Under the pieces are notes generated by a model that saw nothing but the letters and a program-made list of their open reading frames with translations, had not been told where the DNA came from and did no database searches. The position numbers and the translations under genes are program-made. Below are positions 17,501 through 25,513 of a DNA stretch of 64,000 bases, one piece after another. This DNA is from an uncultured Oscillospiraceae bacterium (GTDB lineage: Bacteria > Bacillota > Clostridia > Oscillospirales > Ruminococcaceae), in assembly GCA_900540595.1 (NCBI GenBank), contig UQGL01000001.1:118051-182050 (forward strand), in the 5' to 3' direction. Every line of letters begins with the position of its first letter. The first letter of the stretch is position 1.

Positions 17501-17721
17501 GTGTCCAGCACAACGGTGCGGTTCTCGCTCCAGCTGTCCAGACGGCAGTAGTCGGCCAGCTGCAAAAGCTCGTCCACCGTGCCGATGTGGTAGGTCTCTT
17601 TGGTTTCCGGCTCGGACTCGCTCTCCCCCTCCGCAAAGACGGGCAGGGCAAGGCTCAGCGTCAGGCAGAGGGCGAGCAGCGCAGCCCAAAGGCGGCGCGT
17701 TAAATCAGAAGTGCGGTTCAT
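14545..17721 (-). CDS. Large surface protein with GLUG-type repeats and C-terminal membrane anchor
   Basis: A 1058-residue secreted, membrane-anchored protein. A signal peptide covers about 1-31 (LCLTLSLALPVFAEGE). Residues about 80-300 and 640-820 hold repeated GLUG-like units, for example VGGLAGSNAGTLHNCRFEG, VGGIAGNNLVTGVIENC and FIGGLAGQNHGIIANS, expected to form a beta-helix. Between them lie a predicted coiled coil (about 310-390), an acidic Glu/Thr/Pro-rich linker (about 405-520) and another helical stretch. A final membrane helix (about 1018-1040) is followed by a basic KKRKAKKAAEKAK tail; there is no LPXTG. The start codon overlaps the transporter stop (ATGA), so the two are translationally coupled. 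Confidence 0.85.
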   Translation of the reverse strand: MNRTSDLTRRLWAALLALCLTLSLALPVFAEGESESEPETKETYHIGTVDELLQLADYCRLDSWSENRTVVLDTDLEVTGSGFTGIPSFSGVFEGQGHVISGLSLVDDGSVIGFFRYVQKEANVRDLVVRGRAMPSGSRTTVGGLAGSNAGTLHNCRFEGVSSGASIVGGIAGNNLVTGVIENCTTTGSVYGAHFIGGLAGQNHGIIANSTNAASVNTTVEQNDIDLSELTLGDLIGTENAADITDIGGIAGQSSGVIRACMNRGTVGYQHMGYNVGGIAGSQTGYIEGCVNYGTVYARKESGGIVGQMEPSSTLQYTKDTLQELSEEMTTLQTLVDRACDDASAASSDLSNQLHNLQNSVTSSRSAIENLLKQAGDGLSISSQTVKTDLTQFKQNLKDTTGDASDPDATKQPDGAIIDPGYSIGDLTGSSSEEETTAAAPEESADTAPAEQPAVTEDAPAEQTDQPTAEDTPAEQAESDTAREAHSQPDPGTAADDSDPTVGPMPTPDQNQADTGYIVEEPENKDIAKDLVDGISDAIPDSVDVEIPKVELTNRDAITASKNDLSSNLTGIGDIVRSLNTSASGNSQALINDVRAISNQINKIGQTLSGASENVNRDADDIVDDISDEDTDSDVEAKVSNCINSGSVYADINAGGITGAMARENDLDPEDDYTIAGSESLNFTFKTRVVARDCTNYGTVSAKKQRAGGIVGDAEMGSVIDCRGFGTVDAEDAAGVGGVAGVSKSVIRDSYAKCRLSGSKQVGGIAGSGATIENCRAMVMIESGSEQIGAIAGIVNDPLDGSVTGNTFVDTGTAGIDSVSYKGIAEPLSYADFAAQENLPSDFSSLCIRFVTEDDSLVQQYYIPYGSDFPTDQLPPVPHHEGQYGSWEDVDLTNMTFDATIHAEYNSMNTVRQSQEKRSGRSIVLVEGSFDTTDELMLHEIDDAPQTLGTLVEAWGLELPADTGHTLRYMPPETTDNTVLWVKTDAGWQQAETSVDGSYLTCTAPAGTTAFAAVQAPASKVPLLAAACGAAAALLLVILFIARKRKKRKAKKAAEKAK

Positions 17722-20210
17722 TCGGCGTCGCCTCCTTTCGCGGTGTCGTCGGCCGTGTCGGGGTTATCCGCAGCTTCGCGGACATTCTCCTCCGACAGGT
17801 ACATGTCAGGCTTTTCAACAGTGAGCTGGGTGCCGGTGGCAATGCTGGCGTTGAACTGGCCGTGCAGCACACCCTTGATCTCGGCATCCACAACGCCGTT
17901 GATGTAGCCGCGGACGCGGCCGTTGACATGCATTGTGCCGCTGGCGGTGCGGGTGATGCCGCCGACGCCCTTCATCTCAAAGCTGGTGCGCTCGATGATC
18001 GTATCGCCGAGGATCAGGATCTGCGGCAGCACAAAGAGGACCAGAAGGATCGAAACGATGGTGCCGCGTCCCAGACAGGTGCCGATGGCAGAGATAACGG
18101 GGTTCGTGGTCAGGACGCTGATCAGGATACCGGCGGATGCCAGAATAGAGCCGGAGGTGAAGATCGTCGGGAAGGACTCGTTCAGCGCGGCGACCATGGC
18201 CTCCTTCGGGCGCATGACCTTCTTCAGGTCGGTGTAGTGGCTCGAGATAACGATGGCGTAGTCGATGTTTGCGCCCATCTGGATCGAGTTGACGATCAGA
18301 TAGCCGAGGAAGTACAGCGGGGCGTGCTGCAGATACGGCACCGAGAAGTTGATCCAGATACTGCCCTGAATGACGATGATGAGCAGCACCGGCAGACCGG
18401 CAGACTTGAAGGTGAACAGCAGGACCAGAATAACGAACAGCGCAGACAGCACACTGATGAGCAGGTTATCCTCACCGAAAGAGCTGGACAGGTCCATGGC
18501 GCTGGTGGTGTTGCCGACAACATAGAACGAATCCTTGTCGTAGTATTTGCCGATGATGTCGTGCATCCGGTTGACAAAGGCAAAGGTCTCGTCAGTTTCC
18601 TCAGGCAGGTTCAGATAGACGACCATACGGCTGTAGCTGTCGCTCTGCAGCTGCTTCTGGGCCTCGTCCAGCTGGTCAAACAAATCGTCCAGTGTGTCCT
18701 GCACATCGCCGGAAAGCGTGATGTTGCCGTCATGCATCTCCTGCTCCAAAAAGCGGAACATATCATAAAGCGGCACACGGTAATCGTCCAGACCATTGAT
18801 GATCTCGCCGTACTCGTCATGATCGACAGCGTAGGCGCCGTACAGCGCCTTGGCAACCTCATAGTCCAGATCAGCCAGCTCGGCCAGCTGGCGCGGGGTC
18901 AGCGCATCGGTCAGCACATAGCCGTCCATCGCCTCGATGTTGGCAAGGCCCATCGTGGATTTGACCTCGGCGCAGCTGTCCAGTTCGTCAAGGATCGCAC
19001 CCTCGGCCTCATAGTTGCCGGCAGGCACAATGACGGCGACCATGTTGCTGGAGCCGAACTCGTTTTTGATCTTCTGGTAGGCGATCTGGCGCTCGTTCTG
19101 CTTTGCTGTGACCAGATCGGTGAAGGTGTAGCAGTAGGGGCAGAGGTTGGCAAAGACGGCCGCTGCGATGATGACAACGCCGAAGATCGGCGGAATGACA
19201 AAGCGGGTCTTGATGTCGAATTTGCCGACCGCCGTGATCTTGGGAATGAGGTTCTTGTGGCGGGTCTTGTCGATGAGCTTGCTGAACAGGACCAGCAGGC
19301 CGGGCATCAGCGTGAAAACGCAGAGCATACTGAACAGGATGGCCTTGATCAGCACCGTGGCAAGGTCGCGGCCGATGCCGAAGTGCATGAAGGCCAGCGC
19401 AGCCAGACCGCTGATGGTTGTCAGCGAGGAGGAGGAGATCTCGGGGATCGCCTTGGAGAGGGCCGCAATACAGGCCTCGCGGGTGGGCAGCGTCTCATGC
19501 TCATCGCTGAAGCGGTGGCAGAGGATAATGGCGTAGTCGATGGCCAGCGCCAGCTGCAGGATGACGGTGACCGAGTTGGAGATGAAGCTGATGGTGCCGC
19601 ACAGGAAGTTGGTGCCCATGTTCAGCAGGGCGGCGGCGCCGAAAGTCATGATCAAAACCGGGACCTCGGCGTAGGAGCGGGAGGTCAGTGTCAGCACGAC
19701 AACAATGATGACGGCGGCGATGATGACGATGACCAGCATCTCGCTCTGCAGATCGGCCGAGGAATCGTAGCCGACCTCCGAGTAGATCGAGGTATCGTAG
19801 CTGCCCTCCAGCTTGTCACGGATCTGCTGCAGGGCGTTCTCGGCGCGCTCGTCCCCTACCTCAGCATCAAAGCTGACGGAAAAGAGGGCTGAAGCATCCT
19901 TGTAATGATCCTTGGTGTCATCAAATTCGACCGTAGAGACACCCTCGATGTCCTCGATCTGCGCCTGCAGGTCAAGTGCGGTGTCATAGGTGATGTTTGA
20001 GACCATGACATTGGCTGTGCCGTAGGTGACGAAGTTGTCGTTCATGACGGTCAGGCCCTGGCGGGTCTCGGTGGTGTCCGGCAGGTAGGTCGTGATGTCA
20101 TTCTCAACCTTGACCCAGCCGGAGGCAATGACACTGAAGATCAGCGCAAATATGTATAACAGAAAGAACAGGTTGCGTTTATCAACGATAAACGCAGCGA
20201 GCTTTTCCAT
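17718..20210 (-). CDS. RND/MMPL-family transporter
   Basis: An 830-residue polytopic membrane protein with the RND layout: TM1 near residue 10-30, a large external loop, a block of five TM helices (about 150-340), TM7 near 365, a second external loop, and a second block of helices (about 590-740). DYAIILCHRF and NIDYAIVISSHY are the paired TM4/TM10 motifs. MMPL proteins export lipids or hydrophobic compounds using the proton gradient. After the last TM, about 90 residues contain a four-residue Gly periodicity (NGRVRGYINGVVDAEIKGVL) reminiscent of bactofilin beta-helix, then an acidic tail. The ATG at 20210 is used; an in-frame TTG at 20240 with GTGAGG before it is an alternative start. Confidence 0.88.
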   Translation of the reverse strand: MEKLAAFIVDKRNLFFLLYIFALIFSVIASGWVKVENDITTYLPDTTETRQGLTVMNDNFVTYGTANVMVSNITYDTALDLQAQIEDIEGVSTVEFDDTKDHYKDASALFSVSFDAEVGDERAENALQQIRDKLEGSYDTSIYSEVGYDSSADLQSEMLVIVIIAAVIIVVVLTLTSRSYAEVPVLIMTFGAAALLNMGTNFLCGTISFISNSVTVILQLALAIDYAIILCHRFSDEHETLPTREACIAALSKAIPEISSSSLTTISGLAALAFMHFGIGRDLATVLIKAILFSMLCVFTLMPGLLVLFSKLIDKTRHKNLIPKITAVGKFDIKTRFVIPPIFGVVIIAAAVFANLCPYCYTFTDLVTAKQNERQIAYQKIKNEFGSSNMVAVIVPAGNYEAEGAILDELDSCAEVKSTMGLANIEAMDGYVLTDALTPRQLAELADLDYEVAKALYGAYAVDHDEYGEIINGLDDYRVPLYDMFRFLEQEMHDGNITLSGDVQDTLDDLFDQLDEAQKQLQSDSYSRMVVYLNLPEETDETFAFVNRMHDIIGKYYDKDSFYVVGNTTSAMDLSSSFGEDNLLISVLSALFVILVLLFTFKSAGLPVLLIIVIQGSIWINFSVPYLQHAPLYFLGYLIVNSIQMGANIDYAIVISSHYTDLKKVMRPKEAMVAALNESFPTIFTSGSILASAGILISVLTTNPVISAIGTCLGRGTIVSILLVLFVLPQILILGDTIIERTSFEMKGVGGITRTASGTMHVNGRVRGYINGVVDAEIKGVLHGQFNASIATGTQLTVEKPDMYLSEENVREAADNPDTADDTAKGGDAE

Positions 20211-20383
20211 GCCGCCGCCTTTTGCCTTTTCATTCTCCAAGGGTATACAGCCTCACTTTCCCATTATAGATACCAAAAGGATACTACAATATTATACGAA
20301 ATGCAAGCCAGAGAGAACACGGTCAAAACTGTGGGAATGTACAAAGAAACGATGAAGCTTTTGTTAAGGTGTACAAACAAAAG

Positions 20384-20410
20384 AGCCTTCCCCCACAGGG
20401 GGAAGGCTTT
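20384..20410. repeat. Half copy of family A element
   Basis: AGCCTTCCCCC ACA GGGGGAAGGCT: one end hairpin of the family A elements, without the rest. It lies between the rplL terminator and the transporter gene. Confidence 0.7.
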
Positions 20411-20429
20411 CAGACGAACGACTGCGGTG

Positions 20430-20470
20430 CAAAACAAAAAGTACCGTGCGGTACAAACCACACGGTACTT
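20430..20470 (-). terminator. Terminator of the rplJL operon
   Basis: AGTACCGTG (20440-20448) pairs with CACGGTACT (20461-20469), with additional GGT/ACC pairing in the loop; the minus-strand transcript ends in TTTTTGTTTTG. Confidence 0.85.
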
Positions 20471-20493
20471 GAAAAGCTATTGGGTAAGCTAAA

Positions 20494-20868
20494 TTACTTC
20501 AGCTCGACCTTAGCGCCGACCTCAGCCAGCTTCTTCTGGATGTCCTCAGCGTCAGCCTTGGAAGCCTGCTCCTTCAGCTTGGCGTTCGGGGTCTCGACCA
20601 GCTTCTTGGCCTCCATCAGGGAAGCACCGGTCAGCTCCTTAACGGTCTTGATGACCTGCATCTTGTTAGCGCCAACGTCAGCCAGAATGACGTCAAACTC
20701 GGTCTTCTCCTCCTCAGCGGGAGCAGCAGCGCCGCCGGCAGCGGGAGCAGCAGCAGCAACAGCAGAAACGCCGAACTCCTCGCAGATGGTGTCAACGAGC
20801 TCTTTCAGCTCCAGAACAGTCATAGTCTTGACAGACTCGACAATGGCAGTGATCTTCTCAGAAGCCAT
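20494..20868 (-). CDS. rplL: Ribosomal protein bL12 (L7/L12)
   Basis: The 124-residue stalk protein that recruits translation factors to the ribosome. The N-terminal dimerisation helices ([25 protein letters not shown]), an Ala/Gly/Pro hinge (about 38-58) and the C-terminal domain [21 protein letters not shown]...[13 protein letters not shown] helix are all present. GGAGG lies before the ATG at 20868 and overlaps the upstream in-frame ATG, which is rejected. It follows rplJ by about 90 bp. Confidence 0.97.
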   Translation of the reverse strand: MASEKITAIVESVKTMTVLELKELVDTICEEFGVSAVAAAAPAAGGAAAPAEEEKTEFDVILADVGANKMQVIKTVKELTGASLMEAKKLVETPNAKLKEQASKADAEDIQKKLAEVGAKVELK

Positions 20869-20960
20869 GGTAGTTACCTCCATAAATTTTATAGTTTTAA
20901 GCGGCGCGGTTTGTATTCAAAGAGCGCTGCGCCGGTGCGCTCAACCTGCTTGACCTGAAA

Positions 20961-21473
20961 TCAGGCAGCAGTCTCGTCCTGCTTGTCGACGATACCCTGC
21001 AGGGCAACAGCCAGACCACCAACGATACCGTTGAGGGAGCCAGCCAGCATAGAGAGCAGGCCTTCGCGGTTGGGCATGGTGGACAGGCTCTTGACACCTG
21101 CAGCATCCATGACAACACCATCGCAGAAGCCACCCTTGACGACAAAGCGCTTGGACTTGTCGGCGTCAGCAAACTTGCACAGGATGCGAGCAGCAGCAGC
21201 CGGATCCTCAGCAGACAGAGCGATAGCCGTGTCACCCTTGAAGCAGTCGGTCAGAGCCTCGTACTGGGTGCCCTTGACGGCCAGACGCAGCATGGTGTTC
21301 TTGACGACCATGTAATGGACGCCAGCCTCACGCAGCTCCTTACGCAGCTTGGTGTCGTCAGCCACGCTGATGCCGTTGTAAGCAACAACAACACCGGCCA
21401 GAGAAGAAACGATCTTCTCGTTCAGGTCCTTAACAAGAGCCTTCTTGGCTTCCAGAATCTTTGCACTGGGCAT
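20961..21473 (-). CDS. rplJ: Ribosomal protein uL10
   Basis: A 170-residue 50S stalk-base protein that binds 23S rRNA and carries L7/L12 dimers. N-terminal KILEAKKALVKDLNEKI and the central YMVVKNTMLRLAVKGT match L10. GAGGTG sits upstream of the ATG. L10 is the regulator that binds its own leader RNA; that leader is visible just upstream. Confidence 0.97.
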   Translation of the reverse strand: MPSAKILEAKKALVKDLNEKIVSSLAGVVVAYNGISVADDTKLRKELREAGVHYMVVKNTMLRLAVKGTQYEALTDCFKGDTAIALSAEDPAAAARILCKFADADKSKRFVVKGGFCDGVVMDAAGVKSLSTMPNREGLLSMLAGSLNGIVGGLAVALQGIVDKQDETAA

Positions 21474-21535
21474 TTGAAATTCACCTCATTCCACTTACAG
21501 ATTGGTTTCGGTAAGCGGCTTTTTTGTGATGTACA

Positions 21536-21570
21536 GAAAAAAGCCCCTTCCCGTCGCCGGGAAAGGGCTT
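21536..21570 (-). terminator. Attenuator hairpin in the L10 leader
   Basis: On the minus strand AGCCCTTTCCCG / CGGGAAGGGGCT forms a stem with loop GCGA and is followed by six T (21541-21536). It ends the leader about 65 bp before rplJ and fits transcription attenuation. Confidence 0.8.
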
Positions 21571-21589
21571 GAAAGCATTGCATTCAAAC

Positions 21590-21656
21590 GCACGTTTCTC
21601 GGCAGGTGGGATATTCTCCCGTTATGCCTTGCGGCACCTGCTGTCTCAAAAACAGC
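21590..21656 (-). promoter_or_regulatory. Ribosomal L10 leader RNA
   Basis: On the minus strand AGACAGCAGGTGCC...GGCATAACGGGAG...CCCACCTGCCGAGAAACG reproduces the conserved L10-leader arrangement: a CAGGTG/CACCTG pairing enclosing a small hairpin and followed by the unpaired GAGA. L10-L12 binding here is known to repress the operon in Firmicutes. Confidence 0.85.
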
Positions 21657-21662
21657 TTAATT

Positions 21663-21691
21663 ATTATAGCACGCGAACGTACGTTTGTCAA
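21663..21691 (-). promoter_or_regulatory. Consensus promoter of rplJ-rplL
   Basis: TTGACA (21691-21686), 17-bp spacer, TATAAT (21668-21663) on the minus strand: a perfect sigma-A match. Confidence 0.95.
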
Positions 21692-21694
21692 TAG

Positions 21695-21720
21695 GATTTT
21701 TTGGCGTCAGCCAAAAAATC
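21695..21720 (-). terminator. Hairpin directly after rplA
   Basis: GATTTTTTGGC (21695-21705) pairs with GCCAAAAAATC (21710-21720), starting 1 bp past the rplA stop; the stem itself supplies the A/T tracts. It separates rplKA from the rplJL promoter. Confidence 0.7.
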
Positions 21721-21721
21721 A

Positions 21722-22414
21722 TTAGACACCATACTTATTGGTAGCAACGCGGACGCCGGGGCCCATGGTGGTGGCGACGGTAGCGCTCTTGAAGTACTGG
21801 CCCTTGGCAGCGGCGGGCTTAGCCTTGGCGATGGCCTCGAGGACGGTGTCCAGGTTGGTCATCAGCTTCTCGGCGCCGAAAGAGGCCTTGCCGATGGGCA
21901 CATGGATGATGTTCTGCTTGTCCAGACGGTACTCGATCTTACCGGCCTTGGCATCGGTGACGGCCTTGCCGACATCGGGGGTAACAGTGCCGGCCTTCGG
22001 GTTGGGCATCAGACCACGGGGGCCCAGGACCTTACCGAGACGGCCGACGCGGCCCATCATGTCAGGGGTGGTGACCAGAACATCGAAGTCCAGATAGCCG
22101 CCGGCGATCTTGGCGATCAGATCGTCATCGCCGACCTCCTGAGCGCCTGCAGCCTCAGCGGCCTTGGCAGCGTCGCCCTTAGCGATGGCGATAACGCGGA
22201 CATTCTTGCCGGTGCCGTTGGGCAGGACGACAGCGCCGCGAACCTGCTGGTCAGCGTGGCGGCTGTCAACGCCCAGACGGACGTGCAGCTCGACGGTCTC
22301 GTCGAACTTAGCGGTAGCGGTCTTGCAGCACAGCTCCAGAGCTTCGCTGGGATCGTAAGTCTTGTTGTTCTCGATCAGCTTCGCAGCGTCGATATACTTC
22401 TTGCCGTGTTTCAT
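21722..22414 (-). CDS. rplA: Ribosomal protein uL1
   Basis: A 230-residue 50S protein that forms the L1 stalk at the E site. [33 protein letters not shown], and the signature [17 protein letters not shown] are present. It lies 18 bp after rplK. Confidence 0.97.
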   Translation of the reverse strand: MKHGKKYIDAAKLIENNKTYDPSEALELCCKTATAKFDETVELHVRLGVDSRHADQQVRGAVVLPNGTGKNVRVIAIAKGDAAKAAEAAGAQEVGDDDLIAKIAGGYLDFDVLVTTPDMMGRVGRLGKVLGPRGLMPNPKAGTVTPDVGKAVTDAKAGKIEYRLDKQNIIHVPIGKASFGAEKLMTNLDTVLEAIAKAKPAAAKGQYFKSATVATTMGPGVRVATNKYGV

Positions 22415-22432
22415 TGCGTATTACCCTCCTAT

Positions 22433-22858
22433 TCAGCCCTCAACGGTAACGCCCATGCTGCGGGCGGTGCCCTTGATCATGCTGACAGCGGCTTCCAGAG
22501 AAGCAGCGTTCAGGTCGGGCATCTTGGTCTTGGCGATCTCCTCGGCCTGTGCCAGCGTGATGGAGCCAACCTTGTTCTTGTTGGGCACGCCGGAAGCAGT
22601 GTCGATGCCGGCAGCCTTCTTGATCAGAACGGGCGCCGGAGGGGTCTTGGTGATGAAGGAGAAGGAGCGGTCAGCGTAAACCGTGATGACGACGGGGATG
22701 ATCATGCCCATCTGGTTCTTGGTACGCTCGTTGAACTCCTTGGTGAACGCCATGATGTTGACGCCCTTCTGACCCAGAGCAGGACCAACAGGGGGAGCCG
22801 GAGTTGCCTTGCCGGCGGGGATTTGCAGCTTGATGTAGCCAGTGATTTTCTGTGCCAT
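22433..22858 (-). CDS. rplK: Ribosomal protein uL11
   Basis: A 141-residue 50S protein of the GTPase-associated centre, target of thiostrepton-type drugs. [30 protein letters not shown] is diagnostic, as is the C-terminal [12 protein letters not shown]. The ATG at 22858 follows GGAGGTGCAAGT; the longer frame upstream is not coding. Confidence 0.97.
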   Translation of the reverse strand: MAQKITGYIKLQIPAGKATPAPPVGPALGQKGVNIMAFTKEFNERTKNQMGMIIPVVITVYADRSFSFITKTPPAPVLIKKAAGIDTASGVPNKNKVGSITLAQAEEIAKTKMPDLNAASLEAAVSMIKGTARSMGVTVEG

Positions 22859-23006
22859 AATACTTGCACCTCCAAATTTTGTGGTGAGTTGCGGCCTGCG
22901 GTGCAGACCTCCCACGGGCGTGCGACCTCCGCACACCCTATAAAAACCGTACCCCGGGGTGTTCCCCGTTCGCGGCCTTTACCGGAAACTGGGTGTTCTG
23001 AAAAAA

Positions 23007-23546
23007 TCAGAACAGCTTGACCTGATGCAGCTCCAGCTCTGCCGGAAGCTCGCGGCCAAACATGGTGATCTTCACGCGCACCTTGCGCGCAGGAATGTCG
23101 ATCTCCTCGACCGTGCCGACAGAGCCTTCCATCGGGCCGGCCGTGATCTCGACAGTATCACCGACCTTGTACTCGACCTCAAGGTCAACGGTGGTTTCGA
23201 CGCCCATCTTGGCAACCTCTGCCTCGGTCAGGGGCTCGGGCTTGGACTCCGGGCCGACAAAGCCGGTGCAGCCGCGCGTGTTGCGCACGATGTACCAGGT
23301 GTTGTCATTCATGACCATTTTGACAAAGACATAACCGGGATAGAGCTTCGACTGAACCTCTTTCTCGCCGGTCTTGTTGCCGTGCTTGTCAAAAACTTCT
23401 TCCATGCGGGTCTCGGTCGGAACCTTTACATCGCAGATCAGATCCTGCAGATGGCGGTTCTCCACCATCGTCATAAGATCCGTAGCGACCTTGTTCTCGT
23501 AGCCGGAATAGGTATGTGCTACATACCAGTTTGCTTGCTCAGCCAT
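23007..23546 (-). CDS. nusG: Transcription termination/antitermination factor NusG
   Basis: A 179-residue regulator that binds RNA polymerase and couples it to Rho or ribosomes. The NGN domain covers about 1-115 (WYVAHTYSGYENKVATDL ... LYPGYVFVKMVMNDNTWYIVRNTRG) and the KOW domain about 125-165 (VGDTVEITAGPMEGSVGTVEEID). It follows secE by 24 bp. Confidence 0.97.
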   Translation of the reverse strand: MAEQANWYVAHTYSGYENKVATDLMTMVENRHLQDLICDVKVPTETRMEEVFDKHGNKTGEKEVQSKLYPGYVFVKMVMNDNTWYIVRNTRGCTGFVGPESKPEPLTEAEVAKMGVETTVDLEVEYKVGDTVEITAGPMEGSVGTVEEIDIPARKVRVKITMFGRELPAELELHQVKLF

Positions 23547-23570
23547 GGTCTTTGCCTCCGCTCAACGCGC

Positions 23571-23864
23571 TCAGGCGCCGATCAACAGGTGGATGGCGCC
23601 GCCAAAGATGAGATCCAGCAGGATCAGCACGACAGCTGCGACTGCCACGACCACGATAACGGTGATCGTATTGGTCTTGATGTCGCTCTTGCTGGGCCAC
23701 ACGACCTTTTTCAGCTCGCTCTTCGTATCTTTGAAATACTTGCCGATCCCTTTGAAAAAGTTCTTGACTTTACCGAAGAAGGAAACCTTCTTCGCGCCGT
23801 CGTTCTTTTTGGGCTTGTCGCTTTGAGTCTGGGCGGCAGCGGTGGCTGCTTTTTTATCTGCCAT
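23571..23864 (-). CDS. secE: Preprotein translocase subunit SecE
   Basis: A 97-residue membrane protein of the SecYEG channel. A Lys/Ala-rich N-terminal region precedes the conserved FKGIGKYFKDTKSELKKVVWPSK segment (about 38-60) and one TM helix (about 66-90), the usual Gram-positive single-TM form with an extended tail. AGGAGC precedes the ATG. Confidence 0.95.
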   Translation of the reverse strand: MADKKAATAAAQTQSDKPKKNDGAKKVSFFGKVKNFFKGIGKYFKDTKSELKKVVWPSKSDIKTNTITVIVVVAVAAVVLILLDLIFGGAIHLLIGA

Positions 23865-23880
23865 CTCTAAGCTCCTATCC

Positions 23881-24030
23881 TCACTTGGTTTCGCGGTGAA
23901 GGGTATGCTTCTTGCAGAAACGGCAATACTTCTTCATCTCAAGACGGTCGGGAGAATTCTTCTTGTTCTTCTCCTTGTTGTAGTTGCGCTGCTTGCACTC
24001 AGTGCAGGCCAGGGTGATCTTGACAGTCAT
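23881..24030 (-). CDS. rpmG: Ribosomal protein bL33
   Basis: A 49-residue 50S protein: [17 protein letters not shown] ... [18 protein letters not shown]. It has the two CxxC pairs of the zinc-binding form. GGAGGTGCC precedes the ATG at 24030. It heads the rpmG-secE-nusG-rplK-rplA operon. Confidence 0.96.
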   Translation of the reverse strand: MTVKITLACTECKQRNYNKEKNKKNSPDRLEMKKYCRFCKKHTLHRETK

Positions 24031-24128
24031 TGTTCGGCACCTCCATTATCGGTTAATAAGCCTCCCTCGCGCTTGCAGGCGCCCTTGAAAAAGGGCATAA
24101 AAAATAAACCCGCAAAAGAGGTGCTACC

Positions 24129-24157
24129 ATAATAACACGACTGCGGGTTTAAGTCAA
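24129..24157 (-). promoter_or_regulatory. Promoter of rpmG-secE-nusG-rplKA
   Basis: TTGACT (24157-24152), 17-bp spacer, TATTAT (24134-24129) on the minus strand, about 100 bp before rpmG. The leader has an AAACCCGCA/TGCGGGTTT inverted repeat, part of which overlaps the promoter spacer. Confidence 0.85.
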
Positions 24158-24213
24158 GCGGGTTTGCAAATTTTTTTGTACTTTTTTGACGCCGTGGCGA
24201 GGAACGCGGCATA

Positions 24214-24262
24214 TAGGCGGGCATTGCCCGCCCGCGGGTCGTCGTTGACGCCGACCCCTACG
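24214..24262. repeat. Short palindromic element, family D
   Basis: GGCGGGCATTGCCCGCC followed by CGCGGGTCGTCGTTGACGCCGACCCCTAC: two adjacent hairpins with the GTAGGGG(T)C end on the minus strand. It overlaps the stop of the gene at 24258. Confidence 0.6.
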
Positions 24263-25133
24263 ATAACAAATCACGCACCGCTGCCATTCCCGCATCCGTC
24301 AGGCATACCCCGCCTTTGGCTTTGGCGGTTTCGGCAGTTACATAATCCACCGCCGGCGCGGGGCGGGTGCTGAGGTAGGTCAGCGTATCCTCCAAGGCGC
24401 TTACATCGGCGGCCAGCAGGTCGGTCAAAAGGCGGGCGCTCTGGCTGCGCAGCCCTGCGGGGAACGCAGCCAGAAGCGCCGGGTTCTGCCGGGCAAAGGC
24501 GGCCCAGACGGCGGCGCGGGCATCGGCCTGCGCCGAGGCGCCTGTCAGCATTCCCTGCATTTTTTCGATCAGCGTCCCCGCCTGTGCGGCGGTGCATTCG
24601 GCAACAGGCTCCCTGCCGTAGCCCAGTGCCTGCCGTGCAGCGGGCGTGAGCAGTGCGGCTGTGTCGAACCGGACCAGGGCATCGGACCCGGCGCAGGCTG
24701 CCCATGTCGCAGGGGTTGCAGCGATATAATGCAGCGCGGGCGCAGCGCTCTCCCCTGTGGCCACGGTGCCGCAGAGCAGCTGTGCCGCCCGCCCGGCCCC
24801 TGCGGCAAGGGTACAGTCCGCCAGTGTGGTCGTGCTGGAGGGCGCGTTTACGCGCAGTGAGCCGGGCAGTGCGCAGAGGGTCAGCGTCTGCTGCGGGCCG
24901 TCTGCCCGGACCAGCAGGAAGGCAGGCTCCTCCTGCTGGATGACCAGCAGAAGGGGGAAGATGCCCTGAGCGCCGGGCTCGATGCGCAGAGTGCTGTCTG
25001 CGGCGGAGGCCCGGCGCAGAAGCTGCTGCTTTTGGTACTGGTCGGTAAAAAAGGCCACCGTCAGGATCATGGGCAGAAGCAGCAACAGCGTCAGCCCCAG
25101 ACTGTACCAGAAGATCCCCCGTTTAGAACGCAT
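24258..25133 (-). CDS. Single-pass membrane protein, weakly LCP-like
   Basis: A 291-residue protein with an N-terminal basic patch (MRSKRGIFWYS) and one membrane helix (about 12-30), the rest extracellular. The stretch FLLVRADGPQQTLTLCALPGSLRVNAP...TLADCTLAAGAGRAAQLL resembles the start of LytR-CpsA-Psr domains (value strand, then ALPxxLRV where LCP has IPRDxxV), but the catalytic Arg/Asp residues are not in place. It could be a degenerate LCP relative, like others seen in this bacterial group. The ATG at 25133 is chosen because it starts the basic-hydrophobic signal anchor. Function unknown. Confidence 0.7.
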   Translation of the reverse strand: MRSKRGIFWYSLGLTLLLLLPMILTVAFFTDQYQKQQLLRRASAADSTLRIEPGAQGIFPLLLVIQQEEPAFLLVRADGPQQTLTLCALPGSLRVNAPSSTTTLADCTLAAGAGRAAQLLCGTVATGESAAPALHYIAATPATWAACAGSDALVRFDTAALLTPAARQALGYGREPVAECTAAQAGTLIEKMQGMLTGASAQADARAAVWAAFARQNPALLAAFPAGLRSQSARLLTDLLAADVSALEDTLTYLSTRPAPAVDYVTAETAKAKGGVCLTDAGMAAVRDLLS

Positions 25134-25217
25134 AACCCACACACCCCTTGCAAAGACTATGCCCAGAGTGTAGCCCGGAAGGGCTGCGCTTATACACGAA
25201 AAAAAGGAGTGCTTGGT

Positions 25218-25400
25218 ATGTTTGATGTGTTTGGTCCCCATGGTGCCGAGGAGGAGCGCGAGGCGCTCTGGACCGATTTGAGCGAGATCCCCGATGAGCA
25301 TTACAGCGAGGAGAACCCGCAGCACGCCACGCAGGAGGTCATTGTTCCCCCGGCGCAGGAGCCATACGGCCCGGCAATCGTGCCGCCGGAGGAAAACTGA
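25218..25400 (+). CDS. Small acidic protein of 60 residues
   Basis: MFDVFGPHGAEEEREALW followed by a Pro/Glu-rich tail ending IVPPEEN. AAAAAGGAGTGCTTGGT before the ATG is a strong ribosome site. It is divergent from the LCP-like gene. The composition suggests a disordered protein; no function can be assigned. Confidence 0.6.
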   Translation: MFDVFGPHGAEEEREALWTDLSEIPDEHYSEENPQHATQEVIVPPAQEPYGPAIVPPEEN

Positions 25401-25427
25401 GCAGGGGCGAGCAATGCTCGCCCCTAC
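25401..25427. repeat. Short palindromic element, family D
   Basis: GCAGGGGCGAGCAATGCTCGCCCCTAC, a nearly perfect palindrome directly after the stop of the 60-aa ORF; it may act as a terminator stem. Confidence 0.65.
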
Positions 25428-25513
25428 ATAATCGCGTTATCGTTTACTGCCACCGCTCGGGCGGGATGCCCACGCAGCAGGGAGAGCGGCGGACATCGAA
25501 CACGGGGGTCTCC

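Noticed and set aside
24105..24149. tRNA or riboswitch in the rpmG leader
   Set aside because: The AAACCCGCA/TGCGGGTTT repeat is a simple inverted repeat overlapping the promoter; there is no cloverleaf or known aptamer core.
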